Assembly: GCF_937952055.1 (NCBI RefSeq)
Contig: NZ_CALFYO010000011.1
Span: 124,001-188,000, forward strand
Origin: an uncultured Piscinibacter sp.
GTDB lineage: Bacteria > Pseudomonadota > Gammaproteobacteria > Burkholderiales > Burkholderiaceae_C
Direction of reading: 5' to 3'
Length of the DNA stretch: 64,000 bases
In this document: in pieces, positions 53,178 to 61,924 of the stretch
Layout: each line of letters begins with the position of its first letter
Position numbering within the stretch: position 1 is the stretch's first letter
Made by a program: the position numbers and the translations under genes
The notes under the pieces: model-generated
Told to the model about the DNA's origin: nothing
The model's input: only the letters and a program-made list of their open reading frames with translations
Databases searched by the model: none

Positions 53178-54658
53178 GCGCCGTCAGCATGGGCCACATC
53201 GGCAATGCGATTGCGCACCGCGTGCAGCGCTCCAGTCGCCGGGCCCAAGTAGCCCTCACGAATGTAGTCATCGACAAGTGGCAAGAGCTCGTGACGTAGG
53301 CGCGTGCGCAACGCTGCCTCGTCTCGGTCCGACACGATGTAGTAGGAGTGACCCGGAAGGAGCGCCAAGGCATCATCGGGAGCGAACTCGAGGAAAACAT
53401 CAGAGAGCGCGTCGAAGAGTTCCAAGCCGGTGGGCGTGCTGTGGGTCTGAACGACGCCACGGTCGGGCATCATCGTCACAAAGGCGAAGCGCCGACGTAT
53501 TGCCAAGTCCATGCGCGCCACGCTGCGGTCTGCAGTGTTCATCGTCGCGAGCACGTGCAGGCGTGAAGGCAGCGTGAAATCTTGCGACCCGGCGATCGCG
53601 TGCGGTAAACGGACCGAGCGCGGCGCACCGGAATCGGCCTCGAACAGATAGATGGCCTCTCCCAGGACACGACCGAGGTCGGCACGATTGATTTCATCCA
53701 CCACAAGCAAAGCTGGCCTCTCGGCCGCCATGGCCGCGGCCTCCAACAGATGGCCGGCCCGTGCGGTGAATCGCAGATTGGTGTCCGCCACGTCCGGAGA
53801 CAGCCCAGCGACGAAGTCCTCGTAGGTCGTCGAGGGGTGAAACTGGGTGATCAGGCCGTTGCTGGCATACGTTTCGCGCAGGATCTGTTCTGCTACACGC
53901 GATTTGCCTGTGCCCGGTGGGCCTTCTAGTACAACGAACCGGCGACTCCCCAGGAGACTTGCGATTTCCGTAGCACTGGGCGTTGAGAGCCACATGGCAT
54001 TGAGACTCGCAATGAACTGGCGGAACTCCTCCTGCGCGCTCTTCAGGACTTCCCAGCCGCGCTCGTAGGCGTAGAGGTCCAGGAAAGCCTGTACGACCAT
54101 TCGTGCCTTGGCAGGGTCGTCTTTGGGTACCACGGCTAGGCAGTACAGCTCGTTGCTGTAGCGCTTGAAAACTGGCTCCCAGGCCGGAAGCTGCCTGGTG
54201 ATCAGATCCGGAACCGGCACTCCAATGGTGGCGGGATCCTGTCGGGCCCAGGCGACCGATACACCCTTGCTGACCAGGTACCGACGGAGGCTGGCTATGC
54301 GCCGCCGATGGCCGGGGCGGGTAAGGATTCCCTCGTCGGGGCTCAGACCTCGTGTGCCAATTCCGAAGTCAATCAGACAACCTTCGTCCCGCGGAAACCA
54401 AACCAAACTGGTACCCCCGTAGGGGCCGCTGGGAGGGTTGTCCGGGTTGATGAACCCCGCATACGCAATGTGCTCAGTCTCGACGCCACCCTTGCCATAG
54501 GCGTTGCGGATGAAGGGCGGGCGCTCGTAGTCCAGTTGATGGCCAGAGCGCTTGTGATAGCGCTCTCCGAAGATGCCACGCATGGCGTCAAGCATTTGCT
54601 TGTCGGAAGTTGAAGTTCCGGCCGCAATTGCATCGGCAAATGTCTGGATGGCATCCAT
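53174..54658 (-). CDS. McrB-like AAA+ GTPase, system 2
   Basis: A 494-residue protein. The N-terminal 210 residues are an unrecognised domain (FIRNAYGKGGVETEHIAYAG, DEGCLIDFGIGTRGLSPDEG), presumably the target reader. The AAA+ domain has VLEGPPGTGKSRVAEQIL near 246, HPSTTYEDFVAGLSPD, LLVVDEINRADLGRVLGEAI near 319 and LATMNTADRSVARMDLAIRR. Shorter than system 1 McrB and with a different reader, so it likely recognises another modification or structure. Coupled to the McrC-like gene downstream. Confidence 0.88.
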   Translation of the reverse strand: MDAIQTFADAIAAGTSTSDKQMLDAMRGIFGERYHKRSGHQLDYERPPFIRNAYGKGGVETEHIAYAGFINPDNPPSGPYGGTSLVWFPRDEGCLIDFGIGTRGLSPDEGILTRPGHRRRIASLRRYLVSKGVSVAWARQDPATIGVPVPDLITRQLPAWEPVFKRYSNELYCLAVVPKDDPAKARMVVQAFLDLYAYERGWEVLKSAQEEFRQFIASLNAMWLSTPSATEIASLLGSRRFVVLEGPPGTGKSRVAEQILRETYASNGLITQFHPSTTYEDFVAGLSPDVADTNLRFTARAGHLLEAAAMAAERPALLVVDEINRADLGRVLGEAIYLFEADSGAPRSVRLPHAIAGSQDFTLPSRLHVLATMNTADRSVARMDLAIRRRFAFVTMMPDRGVVQTHSTPTGLELFDALSDVFLEFAPDDALALLPGHSYYIVSDRDEAALRTRLRHELLPLVDDYIREGYLGPATGALHAVRNRIADVAHADGA

Positions 54659-55133
54659 CTTGAGGGCCCAGGCTTAAACACAGAGTTGAGATGATGAGTT
54701 CGGCCGCCTCACGCTCACTCAAACGGGTAAGGCAAGGGGCACTTCAGCGTCCTGGCCACAGCGTGGCATAGTTGTTCGCCGTTTGCATCATGCACGACTC
54801 GTTGCTCCCGCGCCCCCTGTCGCTACGCGGCCCTTGGTCGCGTATGCCGACGTCAGGCGGCTGTACGCTTTGCACAGTGCGGAAGTCGGCCCTGACGACC
54901 AAAGGGAGCGCTGCACTCCCGCGCTAAGTGGTTGGGCCCGTAGATGTCGCAGTCATCCGAACCATCTCACCGGATGCGTAAGATCGATCCAGGCTGCCGC
55001 CGGTCTTTCAGACGCGTTGCTTGCCAGAATGTGGACGTTCGACGTAAGAGTCAGAGCGGATCCGGGCTTCGGCTTCGCGTAGCAAACAGTGCAAATTTTG
55101 CACCTGCAGTGACATTCAAGATCGGAGGGAAAC
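54659..55133. promoter_or_regulatory. divergent promoter region mcrB2 / SF2 helicase
   Basis: 475 bases between divergent genes with no supported protein; a 99-codon plus-strand frame here has no coding signal that I trust. A palindrome close to the helicase start is listed separately and GGAGGG precedes the TTG start. Confidence 0.45.
55089..55103. promoter_or_regulatory. candidate operator palindrome
   Basis: GTGCAAATTTTGCAC is a perfect 7-base inverted repeat around one base, 30 bases before the helicase start codon. It is AT-rich in a GC-rich setting, so it suits a regulator binding site overlapping the promoter. No cognate regulator is evident nearby. Confidence 0.45.
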
Positions 55134-58100
55134 TTGGCTTCAAAGCCGCGAAGCGTCAATCCGCGCTCGGTTCAGACTCTGGACGAACTGACCGCGCCAG
55201 GGACAGAAAGGTCAACGGGCGGCGTCGTCACGTTGACGGTCCCTGCGGCCGATCGCTCGATGGTAGCCAAGACCTATGCGCAGGCGATGGTGGAACTCGA
55301 CAAGGTCGGCTTTTGGCGCAAAGGTGCCAAGGGCGCTTACAGACCCAAACAGGGACTTTGGACGCCCCAACGACGGGCTGTCGCCTTGGCGCACGCATAC
55401 ATTGCCTCGCGACGGCACGCTTCCGCGAATGCGCCTCGGGAGGCGGCGTTGATCAAGATGCCCACGGGCACGGGCAAGACGGGTGTCATCGCCACGCTGG
55501 CCTGCACTTCAACGCTCGTCAAGAAGGTGTTGATTCTGACACCTCGCGCCGGGCTCGTGCATCAATTGAAGTACGACCTTAGCTTCCGCTTTTGGAGTCG
55601 CTCAGTCAGCGGCGTTTACCACGACTGCAATCTGCACGAGAACCTATCACAGCCGGAGATCGACGATCTCAGCGCACTCATCAAGAGCGGCAAGATGGCG
55701 CCGGTCCGGGTGCTGGAGGCAGAAGAATACGCAAAGATCTGGAAGGAAAGAAACCAAGACCGGCAGATTTTGGTATCCACATTCAACGCGCTGCACCTGG
55801 TCCTTGGCATCAAGGCACCGCCACACCGGTCGATGTATGGCAAAGAAGCTCGACCGGTCGCGAGCAGCCTTCAAGCACTTGAAGATGGCAAGACGCCCGA
55901 AGAGTGCCTAGAGGCGTTCCAGGACTATCTGAAGTCGGTCGACCTGGTCATCGTCGACGAAGGGCATCACGAGCCAGCGTATTCGTGGGCACAGGCTGTG
56001 CGGGCAATTGGTAAGCCGACGATCATCTTCTCGGCGACTCCTTACCGAAACGACTACAAGTTCTTCGAGATTGACGGCAACTTCGTGTTCAACCTACCGT
56101 GGCAGGAAGCCGTGGAGGAAGGGCTCATCAGGAAGGTCGAGTTCGCGCCGCCCGTAGCCTCTAGCTCGGGCAAATCGCCAGGCGGCGCTGCGAGTCGTAG
56201 GTCTGCAGCCGCGAAGGCGTCCGGATACAACGCGCAAAGCTTCGTCGACGAGTTCGCCGAGACCCTCAGCAATCTACCCGCTGGAAAGAAGGCGATCGTT
56301 CATGCCGGGACGTTTGCTTCACTCAAGGCGCTGCAGCGAGCCTTCTTCGCCAAGGGGAAGGGAGTGGCCGCTGTACTCATTCACGACGCGTATCAGGGCA
56401 AGGACGAACTCGATTGCCGCGACCTCAAGGGCCTGACTCGCACGCAGAGGCAACAGCTCAAGGAACTTCGCTTCAGTCAGGTTCGGCAGACAGAGGGGAA
56501 CGTGGCAGCTCAGAACGCCCGTGTTTGGATGCACCAGTCCAAGCTCATGGAGGGCATCGACGACAGCACCTTCGTTGAGATCTGGCTCTACGACGGCCTC
56601 GGGAATGCCCGCCAGGTCGTGCAGCAGGTCGGACGCGCCATCCGGCGCCCTGATTTGAGCGACACAACGGGACAAGTCGCGTTCATTCGTGGTAGCTCAA
56701 AGCGTCTTGACCGATACGAGGGGGCGCCAACGGTGGCCGAACAGACCCAGCGCCGTTGGGCTGAGTATCTTGCCTACGAAGAGTATGCAGCTAAGCGGTC
56801 TGACATTGCCTTCATCGCCGAAACGCAGCTGATCGCGTCGGTGAAGCGCACCGCCCCAGCGGTCCAGTACATCGCGGGTGAGTTCAAGGGGGGGCATCTC
56901 CTCGACGAGAGCCCGACGATGTCGGCCTTCGTCCTCCCTCGACGGGCCGTGGTGTGCCGAGTCCGAAACGTGCACAAACACGAGACCAACGCGATCTCGG
57001 ACAAGCTTCTGGACGAACTCCAGACCGCATGCTGCGAGGCCATGGAACTTGAAGAGCGCTTCGACATCGCCGCGGTGTCGGCGCCGGCCGGCGCCATCTA
57101 TCGGGATGTTCGCCTGATTCGGTACTTGGCTTGGGACAACTCCCCCTATCTGGCAAGTCACCATATTCCTGAGTGGCGGCTTGGCGTCATGTCTATCGTC
57201 CGGTCAGGCCGCTACATCTTCTTGCTTGACACCGAGGGCCTTTGCATCGACCACAACCGCCTGGGCCTGCTAAGCCCAGAGCCCGTGGAACTGAAGCGGT
57301 TGTTCGCCCGACCTCCGGCCGGCGCCACTCCGCCAGCCAATGCCACGCGTATCGTCGAGACGGTCGCAAGCGGCATGGATACGAGCGAGTTGGGCCTGCG
57401 ATCCATCAGCGTCCGAAAGCATGCCCTCGACGACAGCTACTTTGACTTGGCAGAGACCAGCCAAGTGCCGACGTCCATTCGGGGCTTCGGTCAACTCGGC
57501 AATAGGTCAGCGCGCCGCCGGCTGTCGCTGTCCCGCTCCAGCGTTGCCGACGCCACCAACAAGCATCTGCCGATCAAGGACTATGTGGAGTGGGCACGAG
57601 TTGTCGGCAATACGATGGCTAATGACCACGTCTTGCCGCACGGCTACTTCGACCGATTTGCAATCGAGGTGCCCCCCCTTGACGAGATTAGGGGCGTTCC
57701 TCAGTCAATCCTGCTCGACCTATGGGAGCTCTTGGAGACTGCCACCGAAACACGGGAAGAGCGTGTCTGGGATGGGGATGGGGTCAAGGAGCTCTTAACG
57801 TATGACACGTGCTGCGAGATTACCAACCGCAACACCGATCCCACGCAACCGCCAAGGTATGCCTTCACTTTCGGCCCGCACGAGGTCGAGATCAAGTACA
57901 TCTACAAGGCCGCCATCCCGTCGACCGGTCGCTATGCGATTTCCAGCCCTACCCTCAATGACGCGGTGGTCAATTCAGACGCATCAACCGGCGGAACAGA
58001 GTCTGAAGCCGACGGCACTGCCTTTGGCCGACCGCTTTCGACCTCGTTGACACGGCTCATTAACCAGGAGCAGTCGTTTCGGATCGTCACGTCCGAGCGT

Positions 58101-58859
58101 GGCGTCGTGTATTCGAAGTCTCACTTCTACATGCCGAAGATTGACGAAGCACTTATGTCGATCCTCGAGACCTGTAAGGCGGTCGATGCAGTGGTGAGCG
58201 AGAAGGGAGATACCCGTCTGACAACGGTTGCCGACTGGGACACGAAGACGCTGTTTGGCCTCGTGTACGGGTGGATTAACGGATCGGCTGCAGGCAATGT
58301 TCAGCTTGCGAAAGATCTTCAAGAGTGTGCGACGGTCATTTGCGATGATCGGACCGATGAGACAGCCGACTTCTATGGGATTGATCCCGTTGGTCGACGC
58401 GTGCTGATGGTGCACGGCAAGGCAGCTGTCGGATCCGCGGGGGTCTCCGCGCGCAAGCTCCAGGATGTCACGCGGCAAGCTGTCGCCAGTCTGGCATTCG
58501 CGGGCTCCAGCCGCCGCGACTTCCCGTTCTCAGACAAGTGGGAGTGCGATTGGGACGTTGTCCTTCAAGATGCCGGGAAAGCGGTTATCACCAAGCCGCG
58601 GATAGTCTCCAAGGTCACCAAGTCAAGCCCTGCTCCAACGCCTGCCGAGGCACATGCGTCGCTCTTAAGGGTACTCGCGGATCCAACCTACAAGAAGGAG
58701 GTCATCGTGCTCACTGGCGGCCTCCTGAGCCGGAATGCCGCATTGGACACCCTCACGAGCACGGACCAGCGCCACCTCCAGTTTCTCTATTTCCTCGCAG
58801 CGGTGCGCTCCACGTTTGATCGCGCAGGGGTCCGGTATCGAATCGTCTGCAACGAATAG
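55134..58859 (+). CDS. large SF2 DEAD/DEAH-type helicase
   Basis: A 1241-residue protein. SF2 motifs: Walker A IKMPTGTGKTGVIATLA near 107-118, KVLILTPRAGLVHQL, LVIVDEGHHEPAYSWAQ near 274, IIFSATPYRND, and motif VI QQVGRAIRRPD near 497. The 700 residues after the helicase core have no recognised domain and may hold a nuclease or sensor. The TTG start at 55134 is preceded by GGAGGG at 55124-55129. Divergent from the second McrBC pair, which suggests a joint system, comparable in spirit to helicase-plus-restriction defence loci. Confidence 0.82.
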   Translation: MASKPRSVNPRSVQTLDELTAPGTERSTGGVVTLTVPAADRSMVAKTYAQAMVELDKVGFWRKGAKGAYRPKQGLWTPQRRAVALAHAYIASRRHASANAPREAALIKMPTGTGKTGVIATLACTSTLVKKVLILTPRAGLVHQLKYDLSFRFWSRSVSGVYHDCNLHENLSQPEIDDLSALIKSGKMAPVRVLEAEEYAKIWKERNQDRQILVSTFNALHLVLGIKAPPHRSMYGKEARPVASSLQALEDGKTPEECLEAFQDYLKSVDLVIVDEGHHEPAYSWAQAVRAIGKPTIIFSATPYRNDYKFFEIDGNFVFNLPWQEAVEEGLIRKVEFAPPVASSSGKSPGGAASRRSAAAKASGYNAQSFVDEFAETLSNLPAGKKAIVHAGTFASLKALQRAFFAKGKGVAAVLIHDAYQGKDELDCRDLKGLTRTQRQQLKELRFSQVRQTEGNVAAQNARVWMHQSKLMEGIDDSTFVEIWLYDGLGNARQVVQQVGRAIRRPDLSDTTGQVAFIRGSSKRLDRYEGAPTVAEQTQRRWAEYLAYEEYAAKRSDIAFIAETQLIASVKRTAPAVQYIAGEFKGGHLLDESPTMSAFVLPRRAVVCRVRNVHKHETNAISDKLLDELQTACCEAMELEERFDIAAVSAPAGAIYRDVRLIRYLAWDNSPYLASHHIPEWRLGVMSIVRSGRYIFLLDTEGLCIDHNRLGLLSPEPVELKRLFARPPAGATPPANATRIVETVASGMDTSELGLRSISVRKHALDDSYFDLAETSQVPTSIRGFGQLGNRSARRRLSLSRSSVADATNKHLPIKDYVEWARVVGNTMANDHVLPHGYFDRFAIEVPPLDEIRGVPQSILLDLWELLETATETREERVWDGDGVKELLTYDTCCEITNRNTDPTQPPRYAFTFGPHEVEIKYIYKAAIPSTGRYAISSPTLNDAVVNSDASTGGTESEADGTAFGRPLSTSLTRLINQEQSFRIVTSERGVVYSKSHFYMPKIDEALMSILETCKAVDAVVSEKGDTRLTTVADWDTKTLFGLVYGWINGSAAGNVQLAKDLQECATVICDDRTDETADFYGIDPVGRRVLMVHGKAAVGSAGVSARKLQDVTRQAVASLAFAGSSRRDFPFSDKWECDWDVVLQDAGKAVITKPRIVSKVTKSSPAPTPAEAHASLLRVLADPTYKKEVIVLTGGLLSRNAALDTLTSTDQRHLQFLYFLAAVRSTFDRAGVRYRIVCNE

Positions 58860-59118
58860 GAACCGACGCGTCATCACCAATGCGCCGGCAGCTGCAACGA
58901 GGCGTACTGAATTCGAGTGGAACTAAGGCAAGCGCTGCGGCCGCAGCGTCGGCGATGCTACGGCGCTGGGGGTGCGGCTGTCACAGGAATCGTCTGACCG
59001 ACGAGCGAGGCTCGCACCGGCGGCATGTGTGACACAGGCCCCGATGAACGCCTCGGGCGTCAGGTCGACAGCCAGGCCGTTGAGGGGCCGCCGCACGTTC
59101 GCTCCCTGCCACCGCCGC

Positions 59119-59727
59119 TCAGGACGGATAAGCCTCGACCAGCTTGACCGTCGCGCCGGTCTGCTGCACCCCCTCGACAATCTGCCCGATCGTGCGCGGG
59201 ATGAACTGCGCCGAGTCGCCCACGAAGGGTCGCATGATCGTCGCGCCCAGGGTCGCGGCGTTGATGGCGCCTGAGGCCTTGGTGAACGTCGTGTAGATGT
59301 TCAGGCTGTAGCCGCCCTGGTAGGGCATCAGGCAGGCGAAGAAGGTCGTGGCCTCGCCGTAACGCGACATCGAGCTGTCGCGTGCATTGACCGTGAGCGT
59401 CGCACCGTCGCACGTGGGGACCTGCAGCGATTGCCCGGACGCAGCCGCGAGCGCACCGAGATTGCTGCCCTTGAGGGGCGACACCAGCTGGAACCGGGGT
59501 GCCTTCTCCGGCAGCGGCGACAGCGGGATGCCGTTGGTGATCTGCACGCGGCTGGTGTTCTTCTGCAGCGCTAGTTTGATCGCCTCGGCGATCTTGGCAG
59601 CGCTGGTCTGCGGACCGGCCTGGATGTCGTAGATGACGTAGCCGACGCTGGTTTCGCGCGTCGGTGTGGTGGCGGCGCAACCCGCCAGCAGCACGCCGAC
59701 AACGTATGCGGTCATCCTTGTCTTCAT
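59119..59727 (-). CDS. small predicted lipoprotein
   Basis: A 202-residue protein with signal peptide and lipobox LLAGC (Cys at residue 17). The mature part shows SVGYVIYDIQAG, LKGSNLGALAAASGQSLQV and a hydrophobic Gly/Ala-rich segment. GGAGGGACACTCG lies before the ATG. It may belong to the right-hand integrative element rather than to the McrBC cluster. Family not recognised. Confidence 0.7.
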   Translation of the reverse strand: MKTRMTAYVVGVLLAGCAATTPTRETSVGYVIYDIQAGPQTSAAKIAEAIKLALQKNTSRVQITNGIPLSPLPEKAPRFQLVSPLKGSNLGALAAASGQSLQVPTCDGATLTVNARDSSMSRYGEATTFFACLMPYQGGYSLNIYTTFTKASGAINAATLGATIMRPFVGDSAQFIPRTIGQIVEGVQQTGATVKLVEAYPS

Positions 59728-59804
59728 TCGAGTGTCCCTCCTGAACGCCTCGGAGGCCTATCCTCCGCGGCTTCAAATGTGCGAATTAGTGTGTGTATGA
59801 ATGA

Positions 59805-60101
59805 GTGTACTTCCACGACAGTGCGCTGGTGCCTGTCTCGCCCCAGCGCGCCTTTGGCGCTCGAGTCCGTGAACTGCGTCTTGCCGCCGGGATGACGCAG
59901 GACGACCTGTCAGAGCGTTGCGGCCTGTTCCGCACCTACGTCAGCCGCATCGAGACCGGCCAGGCGAACCCGACCTTGACCATGATTCATGCCCTGGCGG
60001 TCAGCCTGGGTGTGCCGGTCCCGGCGCTGTTCGGCGTGCCCGCGGTGCCACGCAAGGCGCCGCTTCGGACGGCGAGGCTTTCGCGTGGACGGGTCGGCTG
60101 A
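59805..60101 (+). CDS. XRE-family transcriptional regulator
   Basis: A 98-residue protein (GTG start, uncertain). Residues 16-75 form a Cro/C1 helix-turn-helix: FGARVRELRLAAGMTQDDLS, ERCGLFRTYVSRIETGQANP, LTMIHALAVSLGVPVPALF. Divergent from the lipoprotein gene, which it could control. Confidence 0.85.
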   Translation: MYFHDSALVPVSPQRAFGARVRELRLAAGMTQDDLSERCGLFRTYVSRIETGQANPTLTMIHALAVSLGVPVPALFGVPAVPRKAPLRTARLSRGRVG

Positions 60102-60163
60102 CCCTCTTCTGCGGCCCTGCTGAAGAGCACGCCACCACATCCGGTCGGGCGCCTCGCAGTGGC

Positions 60164-60952
60164 TCATGCGAACCCCCTCAGCGGCGCCACGCGGCGCAGG
60201 CGCGCCAGCAGGCCCCTGACCTGGCCGACAAGTTCGAGCCCTTCGTCCCAGCGCTCGATTTCCCGCATCGCCGTGAAGGTCAGCACCAGGTCGTCGCCCT
60301 GCCAAGCGATCGTCTGCACGAAGGCCCGCGGCCTGCCCTCGCTCCAGCACTGGTAGCTCTCGCTGTCCAGCGCGGCACTGCGGAGTTCGGCAAAGTCAGG
60401 TGCCGTGTGTCGCCGCATGCCAAGGAACGCCAGAACCGGTACCCCGTAGACGTCGATTCGAACTGACACCGGACAGTGCATTGCCAGGCGCGCCAGCAGG
60501 TCTTCCAGCCGCCACCAGGTGTCCTGCGGGCCAGTCTCGATGCATACCGCGTCCGCGGGCGCAACGGCCATGGTCAACGGCAGCACCCGCGCGGTGAGCG
60601 CACTCTCGTACTGCAGCGGCATCTGGCCAAGCATGCGCAGGGCCCTGTCTTGCGCGTGTCCGGCAAACCACTCCCGGTTGCCGTCTTCTTGGTGATCGGG
60701 TTCTACGCTGTACGGGGCCAGCGTCTTGTGCAGCGAGCGCTCCACCTGTTCAGCGCGCGGCCGGGTGGGCAACCAGATCGCGCGGGAGGCGGCAAGATCG
60801 AGCTCACCGCGTTGGAATTCAACGAGGCATCGCGCTCGGCGCATCGGGTTCCGAGCCCAACCGAGCTTGAAGCGGCGCCGGTCGTGGCGCACCAGGACGT
60901 ATACGCTGGCGAGATCGGCGCGGGCTGGTGCCGGGGCTCCGAAGTGGTTCAT
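60164..60952 (-). CDS. T5orf172/GIY-YIG-related protein
   Basis: A 262-residue protein. Residues 15-95 resemble the T5orf172 (MUG113) branch of the GIY-YIG superfamily: ASVYVLVRHDRRRFKLGWAR, NPMRRARCL, RAEQVERSLHKTLAPY, then EWFAG. The C-terminal 160 residues are unrecognised. GGAGAGAG precedes ATG 60952. Part of a minus-strand cluster ending before the tyrosine integrase. Confidence 0.7.
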   Translation of the reverse strand: MNHFGAPAPARADLASVYVLVRHDRRRFKLGWARNPMRRARCLVEFQRGELDLAASRAIWLPTRPRAEQVERSLHKTLAPYSVEPDHQEDGNREWFAGHAQDRALRMLGQMPLQYESALTARVLPLTMAVAPADAVCIETGPQDTWWRLEDLLARLAMHCPVSVRIDVYGVPVLAFLGMRRHTAPDFAELRSAALDSESYQCWSEGRPRAFVQTIAWQGDDLVLTFTAMREIERWDEGLELVGQVRGLLARLRRVAPLRGFA

Positions 60953-60964
60953 CGTCTCTCTCCT

Positions 60965-61438
60965 TCAGTGCGTCGAGGCCGGGCGGACATAACCGCCCAG
61001 GATCTGCAGGTACAGGCTCGGTGCGATCCGACCGCAGCGGTACAGCAGCGTGAGACCGATGAGCGCGATGTCGCCGGCGCGGGCCTGGACGAAGGCGTCT
61101 TCGTCCACGCCCTCCTCCGGCGCCTGAGGCGAATCGGACATCGGCACGATCGGCCCGAGCCGCACGGCAATCAGGCCCGGAAGATCGATAACCCAGTCAA
61201 TCAGGGCCACTTGGTCGTTGACGCTGACGGGACGATCCGGTGCGCAGACGAGCTGGCGCAGTTGGTGCCCCAGGAGCTGCAGGCCGTGCGCCTCGGCGTA
61301 GTCCTCCAAGTACCGCTCGAGCTGCCGGCATTCGGCGTATGGCAGTCCGGGGGCGGTCTCCAGCGTCAGTGCGAAGCACTGGACATCCTCGCGAGCCGCG
61401 GGATTGAGGCGCATGGAACGCTTACTTGGGCTGGCCAT
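60965..61438 (-). CDS. hypothetical protein of integrative element
   Basis: A 157-residue protein with several helices (CRQLERYLEDYAEAHGLQLL, DQVALIDWVIDLPGLIAVRL) and a C-terminal hydrophobic IALIGLTLLYRCGRIAPSLY. CGGAGGTCGC precedes the ATG. Its start overlaps the preceding gene's stop by 17 bases, so the two are co-translated. The family is not recognised. Confidence 0.6.
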   Translation of the reverse strand: MASPSKRSMRLNPAAREDVQCFALTLETAPGLPYAECRQLERYLEDYAEAHGLQLLGHQLRQLVCAPDRPVSVNDQVALIDWVIDLPGLIAVRLGPIVPMSDSPQAPEEGVDEDAFVQARAGDIALIGLTLLYRCGRIAPSLYLQILGGYVRPASTH

Positions 61439-61757
61439 GCGACCTCCGGGTGATGGGGTACTCGCGGGCCACGAAGACCACCTCGGGCTGACACAGGAGC
61501 CAGCCGATCACGTCGGTCCAGTCGGTCGGCGTTACGACGCGCAGCTGCCCCATGAGCGTCAGGCGGGTGCCGGTGATGCAGCAGCCGAGGCCGGATCGGT
61601 GCAGGCGGGCCCGGAGCCGCTCGTCGATGTGCTTGGCCGCGTCGACGTTCCGGCCCGAGAAGGCGAGCCGCAGCCAGACGACGTGGGCGCTCTCGGTGGT
61701 GGTGACGGACACCGGGTGGCGGCCGGGGGGATTGGAAGGGAAGCGCGTCATGGTCAT
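61422..61757 (-). CDS. hypothetical protein of integrative element
   Basis: A 111-residue protein: HVVWLRLAFSGRNVDAAKHI, RLTLMGQLRVVTPTDWTDVI and EVVFVAREYPI suggest a small alpha/beta fold. It overlaps the start of the next gene and lies just after the tyrosine integrase gene on the same strand. No family recognised. Confidence 0.6.
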   Translation of the reverse strand: MTMTRFPSNPPGRHPVSVTTTESAHVVWLRLAFSGRNVDAAKHIDERLRARLHRSGLGCCITGTRLTLMGQLRVVTPTDWTDVIGWLLCQPEVVFVAREYPITRRSHGQPK

Positions 61758-61924
61758 CCTGGTGAGCTGTTACCTGTGCGACGGGCGTGCGAGGTCCCTG
61801 CTGTCGCCGCCTGGGCATCTGCAATCGATTGGTTTGCTGGAGACAGTGCTCCGCCAGCGCGCCGAAACTGGTCGGCGCGTGTGGAGCTGGTTAGGAAGAC
61901 TGGGCTGGACCGCCGGCCTGTCGA

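Noticed and set aside
54783..55082. 99-codon plus-strand gene in the mcrB2/helicase gap
   Set aside because: No ribosome-binding site or domain; it overlaps the presumed promoter region.
58860..59118. Short minus-strand gene after the lipoprotein
   Set aside because: An open frame exists (58923-59180) but it overlaps the lipoprotein end, lacks a clear start and has no recognisable family.
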